Below are positions 1 to 12,292 of a stretch of DNA of 64,000 nt, piece by piece; the first letter of the stretch is position 1; every line of letters begins with the position of its first letter. Origin of the DNA: Euwallacea fornicatus (lineage: Eukaryota > Arthropoda > Insecta > Coleoptera > Curculionidae); contig NC_089560.1 of the NCBI RefSeq assembly GCF_040115645.1, positions 2,852,001 through 2,916,000 on the forward strand, given 5' to 3'. The position numbers and the translations under genes were made by a program. The notes beneath the pieces are model-generated. The model was given only the letters and a program-made list of their open reading frames with translations, was not told the DNA's origin and did not search any database.

Positions 1-1459
1 TCGAATTCCACCTCTTTATTATTGGCAAATCTCCTTCCATCGAACTATTTTTTCAAATTTAGAAATAGAAAATAATCTAAGGGGGCTAAATCTGACGAAT
101 ACGATGGACGAGGAAACAAATTAGAAACCAAGTAGATTGATGTGGGCCATCATTATGACGAAAATACAGATTGGTGCGTTGCTTTGATCAAACAAGACTT
201 TCTTTTTCGCCTAAAGAGGTCGCTTTCTTCTAATTTTTTCGCTCAAATGTTGCAATAAATTCACATAATATTTTCGATTTATGGTTTTTTCTTTAGGGGG
301 AATAGTCAACAAAGATTATTCCATGTGAATCTCGAAAAACTGACGCCGTTACATTTCCTCCAGATAAAACGGTTTCCGCCTTCTTCTTCCCTTTAAGTTT
401 ATCGTTTTGATTACTCTCCTGTCTTAGGTATGCAATGATAGAGTCATGTTTAATCCATGGTTATAAATCAACGCAAAAACTAGATATTAATTGCTGCCAA
501 ATACTCCCTTGAAATATTTTCACGGAACTGTTTTTTTTTCAATTGTGAGTAATCGCATCACCCATCTTTCGCACAGCTTTCCCACGTCCAACTGCTCAGT
601 CAAAATGCGATGTAAAGTACTTTTTAAAATGCTTATTTTCCGGAACAATTTTGCCGATTTTCATCACAATTTCTGAAGTGGTCAAATCTGAAGTGTCAGG
701 GGGTCGACCACTGCGGAGGTCGTCTGGGCAGCTCGTACGACCGCGTTTAAACTCTGTTCCAATATTTCATAGTTGTTAAGGAAGGACCAGATTCTCCCAC
801 AGTAAAATCTAACTCCGCTTCGATGTTGTATGGGCCATGACCTCTCAAATTAAAGTGTCGAATCGATGACCAATTTGTTTCATGTTCGCAAAACCTCTAA
901 AAGCGTTCACTAAAACGGCTTCAGAAATCAACTTTTACACATGTGCGTTTTAGGTTTAAGTCTTTCTAATGTAGACAAATTTTTAAGAAAAAAATTACTA
1001 TCTGCAGTGGTGGCCACATAAATAAGAACAATCTTTAAAATGTACCAACCTTATTTAAAATCGGAAAAATAAAAATATTTCTCTATCGCATTAGTTCGAT
1101 ATTAAATAATATTTATTTTTATTCACATTTTTAACGTTTCCAATAATGATTTATGTTCTATTAAGGTACTTTACACGCTACAGCAGCACAAATTGATCGA
1201 AAAATTATTTCTTTGAAAACGATGTTACTTATCTATCCAAAGGAATTTTGTTTATTTATTAATTCGGTGTATAGCATTAATATAAAAAAATATATAATAT
1301 ATTGATTAAAAATAGATATAATTTATTATAAAGTACCTGATCACACAAATATGTCTATTGTTTTTGTTTTAAAAAAGTTTTACCATTTTAAAGAGCGTTC
1401 TTATTTATATAGTCACCACTGTCTATGTCAGGTCGGATACTTCTGGGATTATCCTCATA
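1..1459 (-). mobile_element. Degenerate mariner-like element (5' end in window)
   Basis: Decayed mariner transposase read on the minus strand. Around 770-690 the translation gives a mariner helix-turn-helix stretch (FKRGRTSCPDDLRSGRPPD), followed by an IVMKIGKIVPENK-like segment. Around 240-1 it gives the C-terminal DDE part (SNAPI, then a PP..FYF-like region), broken by stops and frameshifts. The right edge at about 1430-1459 (CGGATACTTCTGGGATTATC, then CTCATA) matches the inverted terminal repeat of the second copy at 43803-44302. The 3' end lies before base 1. It probably sits in an intron of the chloride-channel gene. The roughly 500 bp between the N-terminus and the TIR look longer than usual and may hold a further insertion. 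Confidence 0.7.
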
Positions 1460-1559
1460 TCAATATTAGTTCGAAAGAACAACTTAAAGTCAGATTTATA
1501 TACTCAACGTTCAATATAGATTTGGTACTAATAAGTAAATACTAATAAACTTACTTGCC

Positions 1560-2075
1560 CCATTTGTATTCCCATCGGACTGCAAGTTGCCGATGAGCCC
1601 CCTTGGGCTGCCGTTGAAGATAAATCAATTTTGCCCTTTTAGCGTTGACGCTCATGACAAAAGTGTCTCGTGACGTTCTAGTTCAATAAAATGAATCGTT
1701 GACGGCACGGAATTATGTTTTGATTTTTGAAGAAATCTTAAGTTATTATGGCGAATGTATGTCGGTGAGGTATCCGAGAAGAGTCAAAATCTTAAGATCG
1801 ATGAAGAGACCCGAGTGAAGAGAGAAGGGCATTGCCACAAGAGAGAAATGAGTGCAGGAATTTGTCGGCGAACAGAAAAACATAGAACTCATATCATCTC
1901 CGTGTAATAATTCTGAGGACTTCTAGGCTTCGCGGGCGAATAATCGAACTTGTCTCGCAGCCCAACGCCAAATCCAACTTCAAGGACATGAATTGGGCTC
2001 TCAAGCTGTGCTACGAATGTAGCACCAACATAAGTATGGCATCTTATTAAATTGATTTTGATTTATTCCTTCCAG
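1560..2075. other. Unassigned stretch before the first recognised channel exon
   Basis: This interval should be intronic to the channel gene. Two patches look more coding-like than their surroundings. On the minus strand at 1658-1554 an open stretch begins MSVNAKRAKLIYLQRQPK and ends in a good GTAAGT donor. On the plus strand at about 1945-2035 a frame reads SNFKDMNWALKLCYECSTN. Neither matches a family I recognise and neither continues, so old retrocopy fragments or chance are equally possible. No exon for channel segment TM1 is visible here. Confidence 0.25.
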
Positions 2076-5000
2076 GTGTAACAACAATGCTCAACTTTTT
2101 CACAACATCCAACGGTTTCCGATCGACTCTTCCAGTAGTGTCCAACTTAACCGCGATGAATGTATGGGACGGGGTTTGCATGTGTTTTATATATGCATCC
2201 CTGTTGGAGTTTGTGTGTGTCAACTACGTAGGGCGCAAAAGGCCCCTACACAATGTAGTCTATAGGCCTGGGGAAAACCCTTTTACTCAGGTGGGTACGC
2301 TAGAATATATTAGGTTTTTTACTTTCGTACACAAGGTTAAAATTGCCCACTTTAGGGTCTTCCAAAGATATAGCTGTAGCATGTTCAAAGTGCAGATTTC
2401 ATTGAAGAAGCATTACATCTCAACATTACATGTTGAATGGCCAGTTCTGCAAATATCTTCTCTTTTCTATTCTCTCTGCTGCATGATCAAGCATGACTAC
2501 AGCATTTAGTCAATGTTACATCCACGGAGTTAATACATTAAAAGAATATTTCATGCTACTGATGGTAGCTACTACTAGAAAATTAATTTGGCTAGGAGAT
2601 TACTTATAAAAAGCCTTTTCAATAGAATTATCGATGGTAGGAACTGTCTAATGTAGGTTGTTCATATAGTGTGTAAAGTTTAAAACTTTGGATTACCTAT
2701 AAGTCTTGAGATTGAGCATTTTTTAGAATATTCTAAAACCGTGTTGACAGAATGGAGGGGGAACAAATGTTAAAGTGGTTGTAAGTTTCTACTTGTAACC
2801 CTAAGGAAGGTAACTACACTAATTCTAAATTTTATATTTCAACACTTATCATGTGATGCCTCATTTGAAACGTCTTTGTAAAATGCATAGAAAAAACTAG
2901 TTTCAATTAAAAAATTCAATTTTTGAAAAGGGACAGCATTTATAATACAGTAATAGAATGTTTAAAAAACTTCACGAAAAATTTTCAACATTTTTTTTTA
3001 AGAAGAAATTAGTCGGAGCTCAACTTCTTCTCTGACTTTTCAAATGTTTCAGGGGTAATGAATTAAAAACTTCGACAATTCGATGCGTTAAACCTTGCAA
3101 ATTGACTGGCTTGGTTTTGTGAATGACTGATTTGATGTAGTCCCCAAAAAAATCGAGCGGCACTAAATACGGCGATCGCGATGGCTACTCTATTCCTCCT
3201 CCGCGACCAATCCATCTTCCTGATTAATATTGATCTAGTCAGATCTTGTTTGTAGGGCGTAATGCGGGGAGCACTATCCAATTGAAGATGTATAAAAATT
3301 TCATCTAGTTGCAGGTCGTTATCGATATTCCATTTTTGCCAATTGTTTTCAACACAACACTTGTATTAGAACAATATTTATCAATACCAATATTCAATTC
3401 TTGGGGTGTCTACCCTTCTTAAGGATATGCATAGGAACTTGCTATCACTATTAAACCGAGAACCCCCTCCATTCTGCCGAAACCCGTTTTTGAATGTTCT
3501 AAAAAAAATTTCAATCTTCGGATAAAAAATCCAAAGTATTGAAATTGACGCACTGTATATGTGTTCGATTGATTTAAATGATAGCATAGTAAAAGCACAG
3601 TAGGTCTATTTAAATAAAATTGTCTAAACGCTGAATTCAGTGCTAGTGTGGCATCTGATTAGAACGTCCTTGTCCTTTTACAGCGTTTGCCGGCTGTGCT
3701 GAGCAGGATAGGCATTATACTGGCCAGTCCATTGGTAAGCCTAGCCCTATTTTATGTAAATTAAGCCTAAAAAAATCGCCTCAGCATTATTAATACGTCA
3801 TTTCGCGAGCATTTTGCCTTTTTTGCTTTGTATACCCAGACCTAACAAAGCTTTGCTTACATCATACGTTATACTAACAACCATGCTTCCAAGTAGGTTA
3901 TTTTCTAACATTCACTGACTTCTAATGTAGCTTAATCATCAAGTGTGAAAGTACGTCAGGTCTCTCTGGTCAAAATAAAATCGTATGCAGCAGGTATACG
4001 AATTGGTTATGCATAAAAGAGCATGGTTGCTAGACAATAAATCAGCAAAGCTTTGAATTGAATAAACGCTTACTCTAAAGAATGCACGGCCAGTATATGA
4101 TAATAAAGTAACTTGCATGCGCATGCGTCCTGCTCATGCGCAGCGCCTTTTCTTGCCATTATCTAAGGCAGCATGGCTATGGAAATGTAGGTGTCACCAT
4201 TTTCTATTTAAGATGTCGTAAGATAAGAGGGTTTCGAGTACCTACTTTTTGAATGTTTTACTTATGCATATTATGTATAGAGCAAGATGTTTGTTTTACA
4301 GGCATAAATCATAGTCAGGATAAGTATATTTAGTAAGTTAAGCTATTTGAGACCTACTGAGAGTTGTCCCAGATTAAACTAAAAGTATGAAATTGTGCTC
4401 TTTTCGCTGACCTAATATATCTACTGTAATCTCAACTACACGAAAGGAGGTTCGAATATCGAAAATATTATTTGATAATTTTCACCCTAAAAATAGCGGG
4501 CAATACATATTTCTCCATTGAGAAAGTAACCCACTTCATTAAATTGGCGCGAATTACTGAAATATCGCCTCTCTTTCAACATCTTAATGGACCAATCCTA
4601 ATTTATGCAGTAATTTGTGATATTAAATGACCATCATTTTGGAAAACCGTCATCTCGCCGAGATGTGATACTTAAATGTAAATTGAAATACTTTGACCTG
4701 TACTTATACCAAAACCGAACTAAGTAACCTACTTCTCCTTGCTAAGACCTGAGAGATCTCACATAAGAAACTGAAATGTTATTTTCGTATTCGAATCTCC
4801 CGTTACCCGCAAGTAAAGCGCTTTTATTACTTAATTTCCATTTCCTTTTATTTTGTAACAGGAGACTGCACAACAGGAATATTATTCCGCATTCTGTGAA
4901 AGCCCCAATTTTAATCAGCGTCTAGTAAGTGTATATGAGAGTGTTCCTTACAACTAACCTAGATCAATACCATACAGAATACTTGAATTAACCTTTGAGG

Positions 5001-5789
5001 TATTTTGCTTGCAAAAAACTTGAAAAAAGATGTGCATGAGCTATTTACTCCACCCTGTACAGATTCTCCCTACTTTCCACTTATTAATTGTTCGCAGTGC
5101 AAATAATTTGTAACTGTAAAAACTTACACACACAGTGATAAATTTTCACAAGTGCAATTTACAATTTACGCTCGTGGAAATTAAACTAAAAAAGGCAATC
5201 CGGCGTAATTTGAATATGTGCAAACTTTCCAACGTTTTTATAGCACTGATTGCATTACCCCGGATATTCATATTCCTGAATCTCTGATACCTCTCACCTT
5301 AACGCCATACATGCTAAAATTCTTTCTCAGGACTAACACCTTAGATATGGGATCTTGGTAATCAATAACAGACGGAAATTGTGAATTGACTTGGGTTCAG
5401 TTCAGGTACATATTTAAGTGAAACAACCCTTTTCAGGGTGACAAGAAGAGGGACTCAACAACAGTTGCGAACGAAATTGTGAGTTGCCCCAATTGTGGAC
5501 CAAACCCGTGCACCCACACAAATAATGGCTGTCCTGCTGCTGAGGTAAATCTCGTGTAAACTTCTATGTAATGCATGCTAGAAAAATGTGTTAACCCAGA
5601 ATCTAACCTTAATCAGCCTACTTTGAATAGGCTCCTGTGTTACAGGTGAGGAAGAAAGAACCTCCTCATCCAATCAGAGTAGCAAAGACCATAGATGTCA
5701 TAGCCAGGATTACGTTTCCCACAGCGTTTGCCATTTTTCTCATATTCTTCTTTTATCACTACAAGAGCTTTACCAACGCACATGAATGA
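2076..5789 (+). CDS. pHCl: Cys-loop ligand-gated chloride channel, pHCl-like, 3' half
   Basis: Five exons in consistent phase: 2076-2290, 3684-3734, 4862-4924, 5437-5544, 5646-5789 (stop TGA at 5787). All have AG acceptors and GT donors. The first encodes the pore helix TM2 (VTTMLNFFTTSNGFRSTLP) and TM3 (WDGVCMCFIYASLLEF), ending in NYVGRKRPLHNVVYRPGEN. The second reads RLPAVLSRIGIILASPL. The next two encode the cytoplasmic loop, including a Cys-rich patch (VSCPNCGPNPCTHTNNGC). The last holds TM4 (AKTIDVIARITFPTAFAIFL). The TM2-TM3 segment and the RLPAVLSRIG linker point to the arthropod pHCl subfamily of anion-selective pentameric receptors in the neuronal or epithelial plasma membrane. That assignment is from memory of the family and not from a search. 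The signal peptide, ligand-binding domain and TM1 lie upstream of base 1. The small 51- and 63-base exons are likely candidates for alternative splicing. Confidence 0.82.
2990..3281 (-). mobile_element. Tc1/mariner-superfamily transposase C-terminal remnant
   Basis: Minus-strand reading with frameshifts. It gives LDSAPRITPYKQ (equivalent to the family's DSAPPHY motif), then GRWIGRGGGIE-stop-PSRSP, then PLDFFGDYIKSVIHKTKP. It ends in LTHRIVEVFNSLPLKHL at about 3030. These are the hallmarks of the SPDLTPLDFFLWG-type IS630/Tc1-like transposases. An in-frame stop replaces the W of the WP motif and Asp of SPD is Tyr, so the copy is dead. It lies in the intron between the first two recognised channel exons. 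No terminal repeats were identified. Confidence 0.7.
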
Positions 5790-8680
5790 ACAATGTTACA
5801 CGCATATTGTGATGATGATGACCTAAAGCTATGCCTAGGCCTAACCCTAGGGATAACTTTACTTGATTGAATTGGGGTACATATCAAGCATGACAGGGAC
5901 TTGTTCAGTGTACTTTACGAAGTTTTAGTTAAAAAAGTTTCTGCAAAGTTCGCAATACGCGGTAGCTCTTGAAGCACTGTACATATTTAGAAAATTTTCA
6001 TATTTTACAGTAAGTATAGGGAATTTTTAGTGATAAGATTGACACTGAAAACATAATTTTTACTCACTCAAAGCTTTCAAATATTAGAACTAGTTATCAA
6101 GGTAATGTTGTACATTAAAAAGTTAAATATTCTAGTCACCAGTCACCGAGATTAAATAAAAATTAATTAAATCTGAAATATCTTAGTCGATGGAAGAATC
6201 GTGATGTGAACACCTTGGATGACTTGCTCGTATTAGTGTAGCAACCCTTCTGTGATTATAGATGATATTCAGTGGTCACCATGATGATTTTGTACCTGAG
6301 TTAAGTTCGTTTGAAATTTTATAATATATTATTTATCAATAAGTTATAAGTCACCTGAAATATTTTATTGAGAGAGTTTGATAATTGTTATCCATGTTTC
6401 TAAGTTAAGTTAAATGACAAGATTTAAAATAATTATCAATTAGATACATGAAGTTGCATTCCAGAATTCAGAATTATCCTTTATAATACCATCACATTTA
6501 AGCCCTAATTATTCATAATATAGTACTCACTGAATTACTAATGCCTTGTACTTGTAAATAAGATTTCAACAAATTATTTCCTAGTTCTTAGACTCTTTGG
6601 CCGGAGCTGTCCAGTTTAGGTGCTGGATAATCCCGGCCTTAGATCCAAAGCATTCTGCAATTTGCCTTAATGTCCACATCACACACTTTTGGATCTCCTA
6701 CCCTAGATCGATGTGCTAGTTTTCATGTGAAGCAAACTGCAGAATTTTTTAGGAGTTTGATGAAAATAAGATATGTAGTATATTCGCCTCGAGCACGTAT
6801 AGAGCAAAACCTGTGATGATGACTTATGCTGATGCTTATTTGAACCAATTTTATCAATAGGCAAATTACATTATAATAGTATTTATTGTTACTAATATTA
6901 AGGCAAGTCGCTACCTTGGACCGAACTCCCAAAATTGGTGATTCTGGCCTTGTGGTTTTGATCAAAAGGGAAGAATTAAAGAAATGAATTGAGAGTCAGA
7001 GGAAAGTCAATTTAAATTAATGCGGCTAAAGAGAGATCTAAGCTGATTTTTTGGAAAATTGCCATCAAGATCACAATTTTTCCTGTTTTTCCAGGAAAAG
7101 CAATTGGAAAAGCCATAACTTTCACAACAGTACTTCGTAATTCATACGATCGAACGCTTTGAGTAAGTCGCAAAGCATCGCCGCAGTTGCCTCCTACCAC
7201 AATGGGGGACTCCAAAATTGGTGATATTATCCGAATTATCGAATACCGAATTGATCCCCACGAAAAATATTAGCTTTTTGAAGATACTCATAATCTAGTC
7301 CTTACCGCCATTTTCAGCCCTTCTCCTTAAATTTAAGTCGAGGCGCTCAAGTTTCCCATTTAAAATGCTTTGCACAAGACAAAACCGTCATCTAACGTTG
7401 TTGTCACAGCAAAATATTTTATATGTAGAATTTCAAGGCTCGTTTTTGCTTTAGCTTAAGGAAAAGGGGTGGAAATGGCCTTCAGTCAGCCAACCTGAAT
7501 GAAAGGTTCTCTCGCTTTTTACTAACAGGAACTACAGCGTGCGTTATAAAAGAAATCCGGTCAAGTAAGCTTTAGAATTATTAAACACGGAGCCCGTACG
7601 TCTGTGACATGTTCTATGTAATATCATACAAACAAATAAACCTAACCTCACTTGTAATATTAATCTTGACTAGCGGTCAAGAAAGACTAAATCGTAAATA
7701 AATCTCGTTAAAATTTCACTTACACCCATTAACAAGAGAGGCCGAAAAGACAAAGTTGAACATCGAAGGCCCGTTCTCCATTTATGAACTGTCCATTGTA
7801 AATATGTGATTCAACCACAAAAGCTTCTTGCACGAATCTAAATGTAATTTTTAGTACTGGGAAACCTTCCACTAACCGCACCACAAATCCGCGGAGTCTT
7901 GAAAAACACTATTATAGTTTAAATAAAATTCAATAAATAATAAAGATAAACGGCGTCCTACTTCAGTGAAATTGGGTTCATTTGTTTGTTTGAAATTACA
8001 TAAAACATTTGAGGTCGGCGTCAAAAAATTTCAAAGCCTACTTGACCGGGATTTTTTTTGAAGCGCGCGCATATAAGATCTTAAATACTAAAACCGATGC
8101 ACGTTATAAACCACGTGATTTCATTTCCAACCCTGACGTGTAAAATACGAAAAGTTTTCAGTGAGGAACGCTCCTCTAAATAAGCAATAATTATATGGAG
8201 GGGCAGCAACCAGTACTCAAATCTAAAGGTAACCTACCCATTAAAGTTTAGTAAAATATTTAAACTTACAATGGATATGCATAATGGTAGTGGTAACAAC
8301 CAACATTGTTGACAACAGGGCGGATGTCGTTAAATTTGTCGCATGCGTATCGGTTTCGACATTGCGTCTCCGTTCGGCCATTTTATTTCGTTTTGCCGGT
8401 CGTATTTACTTAAATACCATTCAATTTTACGTCGTGTTCTACCAAATTTCCCGTTTTACTAGTGACTTCTTTATTAAAAACTGTTATTTTAAGAGCAGAG
8501 AGTTTTGTGATTATATTCCACTTTTATTATTAGTATTTTTCGATATACAAAAGCAGGAAAATAGTCGGAACAAGGTGCTTGTTGCTCCCTTAGTAGAGAA
8601 TTTTGAATGGAAAAGAATCAACCGTGATCCTTTGGCGCCTTTGAATACCGCCAGAGAAGCATGTTTGATGTTTATTTAAA
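5790..8680. other. Gene-free stretch after the channel gene
   Basis: No recognisable gene. A canonical AATAAA at 6155-6160, about 365 bases after the channel stop, is a candidate poly(A) signal. The short phrase CAAAATTGGTGAT occurs twice (near 6932 and 7212), which may mark a degenerate repeat. At 8194 a short open stretch starts MEGQQPVLKSK and runs into a GGTAACC donor; it could be a first exon, but nothing downstream supports it. The open frame 8284-8679 has no family resemblance and ends exactly at the pogo-like insertion. Confidence 0.5.
6155..6160 (+). promoter_or_regulatory. Candidate poly(A) signal for the channel gene
   Basis: AATAAA, the first canonical hexamer I noticed downstream of the channel stop codon. 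Position and orientation fit, but use is unproven. Confidence 0.35.
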
Positions 8681-9520
8681 TACAATAGAACTCGGTTATA
8701 AAGAAACTTTGCCTGACCTTCCTCATATGCAGTAGTTCATTAAAAAAAAATTGATGAAAAAACAATCTTAAACAAAATCGAAGTTTAGGTGGAAAAGAAG
8801 TCCGTAATTTGACTCTGCACCTTGCGATTTTTGAATATCTTCTTAGTTATTTTATTTTGCTAAAAATTGATCACATTTAAAGCTTTCATTTTCTGAATAA
8901 GCCATCTCTACATGATATGCTACGGTCTTCAAAGTAGAAAGGGCCTCTTGAGCTGTGAACATTAAAAATTCATCATTCCCCTCAACTTCCTCCTCATCGT
9001 TCAAAACGTTTTCATATTAATCATCAATAGTTATTGGAACACTATCAATATCATTAGAAAATTCAGCAGTTTTCACATGTTCATCTGTCATGACATATTA
9101 ATTGACTTCCTCAAAAACCGAAATGTGCTGGTTTTTGGCCCATTTGCGTAAATCTTCAGCAGTACACTCATAGCAGTATCTCCATCCTGGTTATTATAAC
9201 TGAACTTAAAACTCCAGACAAGTTTTTGAGCCAGATGAAACACACACTAGGACAATACCTCTATTTTCCCCTTGATAACTTGCAATCATATCAATACAAT
9301 AGTTCTCTAAAATATCGCCGATAATCAGAAAAACAACAAAATATTTATTTATTATTATATGTGACATTTCTTGTTTGTTCCCCATATCCTTCAAATATGG
9401 TATGTTATAACTGAGTGTTGGTTGTGGTAATAGAATAAAAATGTGGCTTTAAAAGAACTTAAATGAAACATTCGTTTGTTGGTTACAACCGGGTTTTCGT
9501 TACGGCCGGGTTCCACTGTA
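8681..9520 (-). mobile_element. pogo/Tigger-like DNA transposon, internally deleted
   Basis: Ends are clear. The left end starts TA then CAATAGAACTCGGTTATAAA. The right end, read in reverse, starts TA then CAGTGGAACCCGGCCGTAAC. About 20 of the first 28 bases match between the arms. Flanking TA dinucleotides at 8681-8682 and 9519-9520 are the expected target duplication for pogo-type elements. Between them the minus strand encodes the acidic C-terminal tail of a Tigger/jerky-type transposase (DEEEVEGNDEFLMFTAQEAL, then KTVAYHVEMAYSENESF), broken by stops. The DDE core is absent, so this is a non-autonomous derivative of about 836 bp between the TA pairs. Confidence 0.72.
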
Positions 9521-12170
9521 ATGTATAAGAAATACCGAATTAATCATGTAACCTCCACCACCGCTGAACTTCAGCGTTATGACGCGCATCGATTTTTGTA
9601 CTGGGCAACCCTTACAAATATAACAGACGAAGAATTGTTGTGGTTAGTTATACGGCGAGCAACTTAATTGCGCAGTAAAAAGGGATGTAAATTTAAAAAG
9701 AAAAAATTTATACACTGCATCTTCGAACTAATAAAATAAAATTAAGGGAGAATCCAGGAAGGGACGAAGAAGATCTTGATTGGTCCCAGAGTTACTAGTA
9801 AATTGCGTTTATGGTGAAAGCATGTAAGATTCTGCCCTGTACATTAGACCAAAATAATTAATTTTAGTATTAAAATCTGGTTGGTATCTACCTATCTACC
9901 TATAATGGTTGGTTTAGGAAGTTACTAACTCGAATGAACAATTTTGGCCTCATTGGAAGTTTGAAATATTAGGAATGGGACAAAAATTAGTTAGTTAATC
10001 TGGATGATTGAAATTTTCCGTCCCCATATATCCCAATTAGTGGTAAAAATAGAAATGCTTCTGTGATAAATTACTGTTTCTACTTAAAAATAAGCTTATA
10101 AATATCCAGGAAAGGGCCAGAATCTTATAAATCAAAATTTAAACGGGGAATGGCGCTACCATGGCAGCAAAACATATGTGTCTAAGACTACAATCGAAAA
10201 AGGACTTTCCCATAATTAGTAAAGTTAAAATCCAGGATTTAGTATTATTGAAAATATTTACAATTGTATTGTATGCTAAATTATCTGCTATCCCGGCATT
10301 CCATGACGAATCAAAGGGTTTAATGTATAAATTTGAAAAATCGCTGGATTTCAAACTAGGTACTGCTGCTAATTCCCAATAACGCCATAACATAATAACG
10401 GTAATCAAGGCCTTATACAGCTTTCACATGTTTGATACAGGTGTATATAATATTATAGGTGTGTAGGTAAACGGGCCTTCTTACTATAAAACAGATACTT
10501 AAGAAAGTTGAACTTGCGTCAAATAACGTAGATTATATGCCTTCAGGATTGAGTACGTACCTTAATTGATGTAAATACTACCCAATTCATTCATCGTTCT
10601 AATTTATCAATTTAGAGTAGGTACCTTGTAAAAATGTTTATCAAGTTTAGTACCTACTTATTTCTTTGCTCTCTGCCCCGATTCTGTAGTGTTGTTCCAC
10701 TTTAAATATGTTTTACATACCTCACGCCATCTTAGTATTTCATCAATATATAATTATAAAGTGCTTCGACCAAATCATTGTTTTCAACGAATTCTAAAAA
10801 TATTTGCCTTTACAAATCTTGTAAAAAATATAAATGATCGATTTTGCTATTTAATTGTTTGATGACAATCTCCTAAAATTATTTAAACCTACCTATAAAT
10901 ACATATTTCTCAACGATATTTCATTCATTTCATAAATAATTATTTTCCAATATTCAATACACTGATCTAGAAGTTAGCAACCATAGCAACTAGTGAAATG
11001 TAGAACGAAACTTAGCAATAATATTATAAATTTTGCAATTAGTATCTTGTAGAAGCTAACCGAATCACAATACGCCTTGTAAATCACACTTTATATTATA
11101 AAATGCCACTGTATATATTTATATGCACACTTAATATTTTATCAGCATATATCTGCGTATATTTACAATTAATTACTACTAAATAACGATCTTGTCATTC
11201 GACGTTAAAATTTTAAAACAAAACTATTTTTAAAAATTACATTTGTCGTTTTATTTTCATGTTAATCCCATTCGTTTTCAATAATCCCTAAACCTTCTAC
11301 AAATAAGTTATTAATTGTACGTGAAGGGGAAATATGAGAACCCGATTTACAGGCCTGTCAGGTAAAGTGTGAATCGTCTGTTAATCTCTACCTACAAAAT
11401 TGTGCCTGCATGCTGACACCACTCAATTGTATAATTTATTAAATGTTAACCAACATTGATTTGGTATAATAAGCAAACGGATTGTTCAAGGAAATTCGAC
11501 CCATCTTTGCACCATCTTATTGATCGAGATCATCCGTTTGTCTACCGTACCGTCGAGAACAATCTACTATAGCACTAAGAACGTAACAGTCTACTATATG
11601 GTTCAGAACAATACGACACTTCTAGCAGTAATGAGTTTCTTCTTAGTGAAAAATAAGTTTGTTCTTCATTCTTAGAATTCATATAACTCCCTTGCAGACT
11701 TCGCAACTTTATCTTGGAAATTTTTCAGTTCATTCGGTGCTGTACGTACTAGACTCAATTGGCTCATTCATGGTGAGTGCCACTTAATAATATTCTCCTC
11801 TTTTCTTGTTAGCCTGCATGGAAATTCCTTCTTTTAATTTCCACTTTTTTAATTGTCTCCAATGTTTCAATTACTCTTTATAACATAAATTATTCACACT
11901 TTTCTCCAAAATCGGAATTAACATAATTTACCGTTCAAAAGTTAAAAATTTGGAATTAAATTTGCTTTTAAACGCTTTCGGGTCTTGATAGCGTTTTCAT
12001 TTAGTATCTTCACTTTTCTTGCCAATCTAATGATAACTTGGGAGTACGTAGCAGAACAACTTATCATATTGAGGAAAGCCTTTGAAATAGATTGCGGTTA
12101 CATTGTAATTTCCGCTCTTTCGAGATCTAGTATGTTTTGAAAATAAACCATTTTATATTTACGTATATTT
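9521..12170. other. Gene-free AT-rich stretch
   Basis: No gene was recognised. Overlapping open frames occur on both strands at 10139-10408, but neither resembles a known family and there are no convincing splice sites. Long AT-rich tracts dominate 10.4-12.2 kb. Sequence downstream of 12.2 kb belongs to the 3' end of the Dok-like gene. Confidence 0.5.
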
Positions 12171-12176
12171 TTTATT
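12171..12176 (-). promoter_or_regulatory. Candidate poly(A) signal for the Dok-like gene
   Basis: Minus-strand AATAAA about 117 bases beyond the Dok stop codon, in the orientation of that gene. Confidence 0.45.
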
Positions 12177-12292
12177 TGTATAAGTATATAGCATATCACA
12201 GTTAGTTTTAGACCACTGAGAACATCTAAGGCATAGTTAAGAGATAATTGAATACTTTATGGCAAACAAAACAGGCACAAATAAGGCGGCAA

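Noticed and set aside
10139..10408. Open frames on both strands over the same 270 bases
   Set aside because: Mutual antisense shadows without family match; at most an old repeat.
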